Shown here: positions 4,832 through 5,407 of the stretch, piece by piece
Layout: each line of letters opens with the position of its first letter
Numbering within the stretch: position 1 is the first letter of the stretch
From: Trebonia sp.
GTDB taxonomy: Bacteria > Actinomycetota > Actinomycetes > Streptosporangiales > Streptosporangiaceae
NCBI GenBank assembly: GCA_030038035.1
Contig: JASHPP010000740.1
Span: forward strand, 1 to 5,407
Length of the DNA: 5,407 nt
Direction of reading: 5' to 3'
Translations under genes and position numbers: made by a program
Notes under the pieces: model-generated
Databases searched by the model: none
What the model saw: the letters and a program-made list of their open reading frames with translations, nothing else
Told to the model about the DNA's origin: nothing

Positions 4832-5407
4832 GTGGACCTTCTCGAGCCCGTGGTGCAGCCCTACGCGTGGGGGTCGCACACCGCGATCGCCGGACTCCAG
4901 GGCCGGCCGGCCCCCACGGACCAGCCAGAGGCCGAGCTGTGGATGGGCGCGCACCCGTCCGCGCCGTCCGTGGTCGACCGGGCGGGCCACCGCACCACGC
5001 TGGACGCCGTGATCGCCGCCGACCCCGGCCGCGAGCTCGGCGCGGAATGCGCCAGGCGGTTCGGCGGGCGGCTGCCGTTCCTGCTGAAGGTTGTGGCGCC
5101 GGAGAAAGCGCTGTCGATCCAGGTGCACCCCTCACGGGAACAGGCCGGGATCGGCTTCCGCGCGGAAAACGAACGCGGCCTGCCGCCAGGCGACAAGGCG
5201 CGCAACTACGCCGACGACTGGCCGAAGCCGGAGATTCTCTGCGCGCTCACCAGGTTCGAGGTGCTGGCCGGCCTGCGGCCCGCGGCGGACGCCGCGGCGC
5301 TCCTTCGCGCGCTCGCGGTGCCAGAACTTGAGCCGCTCGCCGCGGACCTGGCCGCGGCCGACGGCCCGCGGGCGCTCACCGGGGCGCTCAGCAGGATCCT
5401 GACCTGG
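4832..5407 (+). CDS. manA: Mannose-6-phosphate isomerase, class I, C-terminus cut by window edge
   Basis: ManA interconverts fructose-6-phosphate and mannose-6-phosphate in the cytoplasm, supplying GDP-mannose for mannolipids, polysaccharides and glycoproteins. The visible 192 residues match the type I zinc enzyme: PYAWGSHTAIA (10-20), EAELWMGAHP (33-42), the LPFLLKVVAPEKALSIQVHP block (81-100), and KPE (132-134). Likely zinc ligands are Gln97, His99 and Glu134; the last histidine ligand lies beyond the edge. The family usually has His just before KPE, but here it reads DDWPKPE, a small deviation. The frame has a TAG at 4820, so the GTG at 4832 is the only start that keeps the conserved N-terminus. 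No Shine-Dalgarno sequence precedes it, which points to leaderless expression. The catalytic C-terminal part and stop are not in the window. Confidence 0.94.
   Translation, partial: MDLLEPVVQPYAWGSHTAIAGLQGRPAPTDQPEAELWMGAHPSAPSVVDRAGHRTTLDAVIAADPGRELGAECARRFGGRLPFLLKVVAPEKALSIQVHPSREQAGIGFRAENERGLPPGDKARNYADDWPKPEILCALTRFEVLAGLRPAADAAALLRALAVPELEPLAADLAAADGPRALTGALSRILTW

Noticed and set aside
1..5407. A search for defence systems, CRISPR repeats, transposases, tRNAs or attachment sites
   Set aside because: Nothing of these kinds was seen; all larger frames are accounted for by ordinary repair, sulfur, redox and sugar genes, so no new multi-gene system is claimed.

Overview
The window comes from a high-GC actinomycete chromosome. 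The signs are third-codon GC bias throughout, frequent GTG starts, a MoeB-rhodanese fusion of the MoeZ type, a bacterial Ku with an Ala/Lys tail, and a likely leaderless gene. The order or genus cannot be fixed from sequence alone; a Streptosporangiales-like or related actinomycete is a guess. No rRNA, tRNA, CRISPR array, insertion sequence or phage gene was seen.

Layout: (1) Positions 1-1061, minus strand, hold the first 353 residues of an FAD/NAD(P)-dependent flavoprotein of the disulfide-reductase superfamily, cut by the window edge; its redox motif has lost one of the two cysteines. (2) A 150-160 bp divergent gap (1062-1220) separates it from a plus-strand cluster. (3) The cluster is ku (1221-2075), an alpha/beta hydrolase (2072-3052, GTGA stop/start overlap) and moeZ (3067-4245, 14 bp gap), most likely one operon. 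(4) A small convergent minus-strand gene (4260-4472) of unknown function ends 14 bp from moeZ. (5) A 359 bp divergent intergenic region (4473-4831) has an AT-richer core and several dyad symmetries. (6) manA (mannose-6-phosphate isomerase) starts at 4832 and runs off the right edge. Both edge genes remain open across the window boundary.

How the genes relate: Ku serves double-strand-break end joining, MoeZ activates sulfur-carrier proteins for cofactor and amino-acid biosynthesis, and the hydrolase between them has no assignable substrate. Their union looks like conserved neighbourhood or shared transcription rather than one pathway. ManA links fructose-6-phosphate to mannose-6-phosphate for GDP-mannose and mannolipid synthesis. 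I found no convincing evidence of a wholly new multi-gene system. The points most worth following are the flavoprotein with a broken redox pair, the chain of abutting dyads over the manA promoter with a leaderless start, and the operator-like palindromes in the AT-richer core of the same gap.
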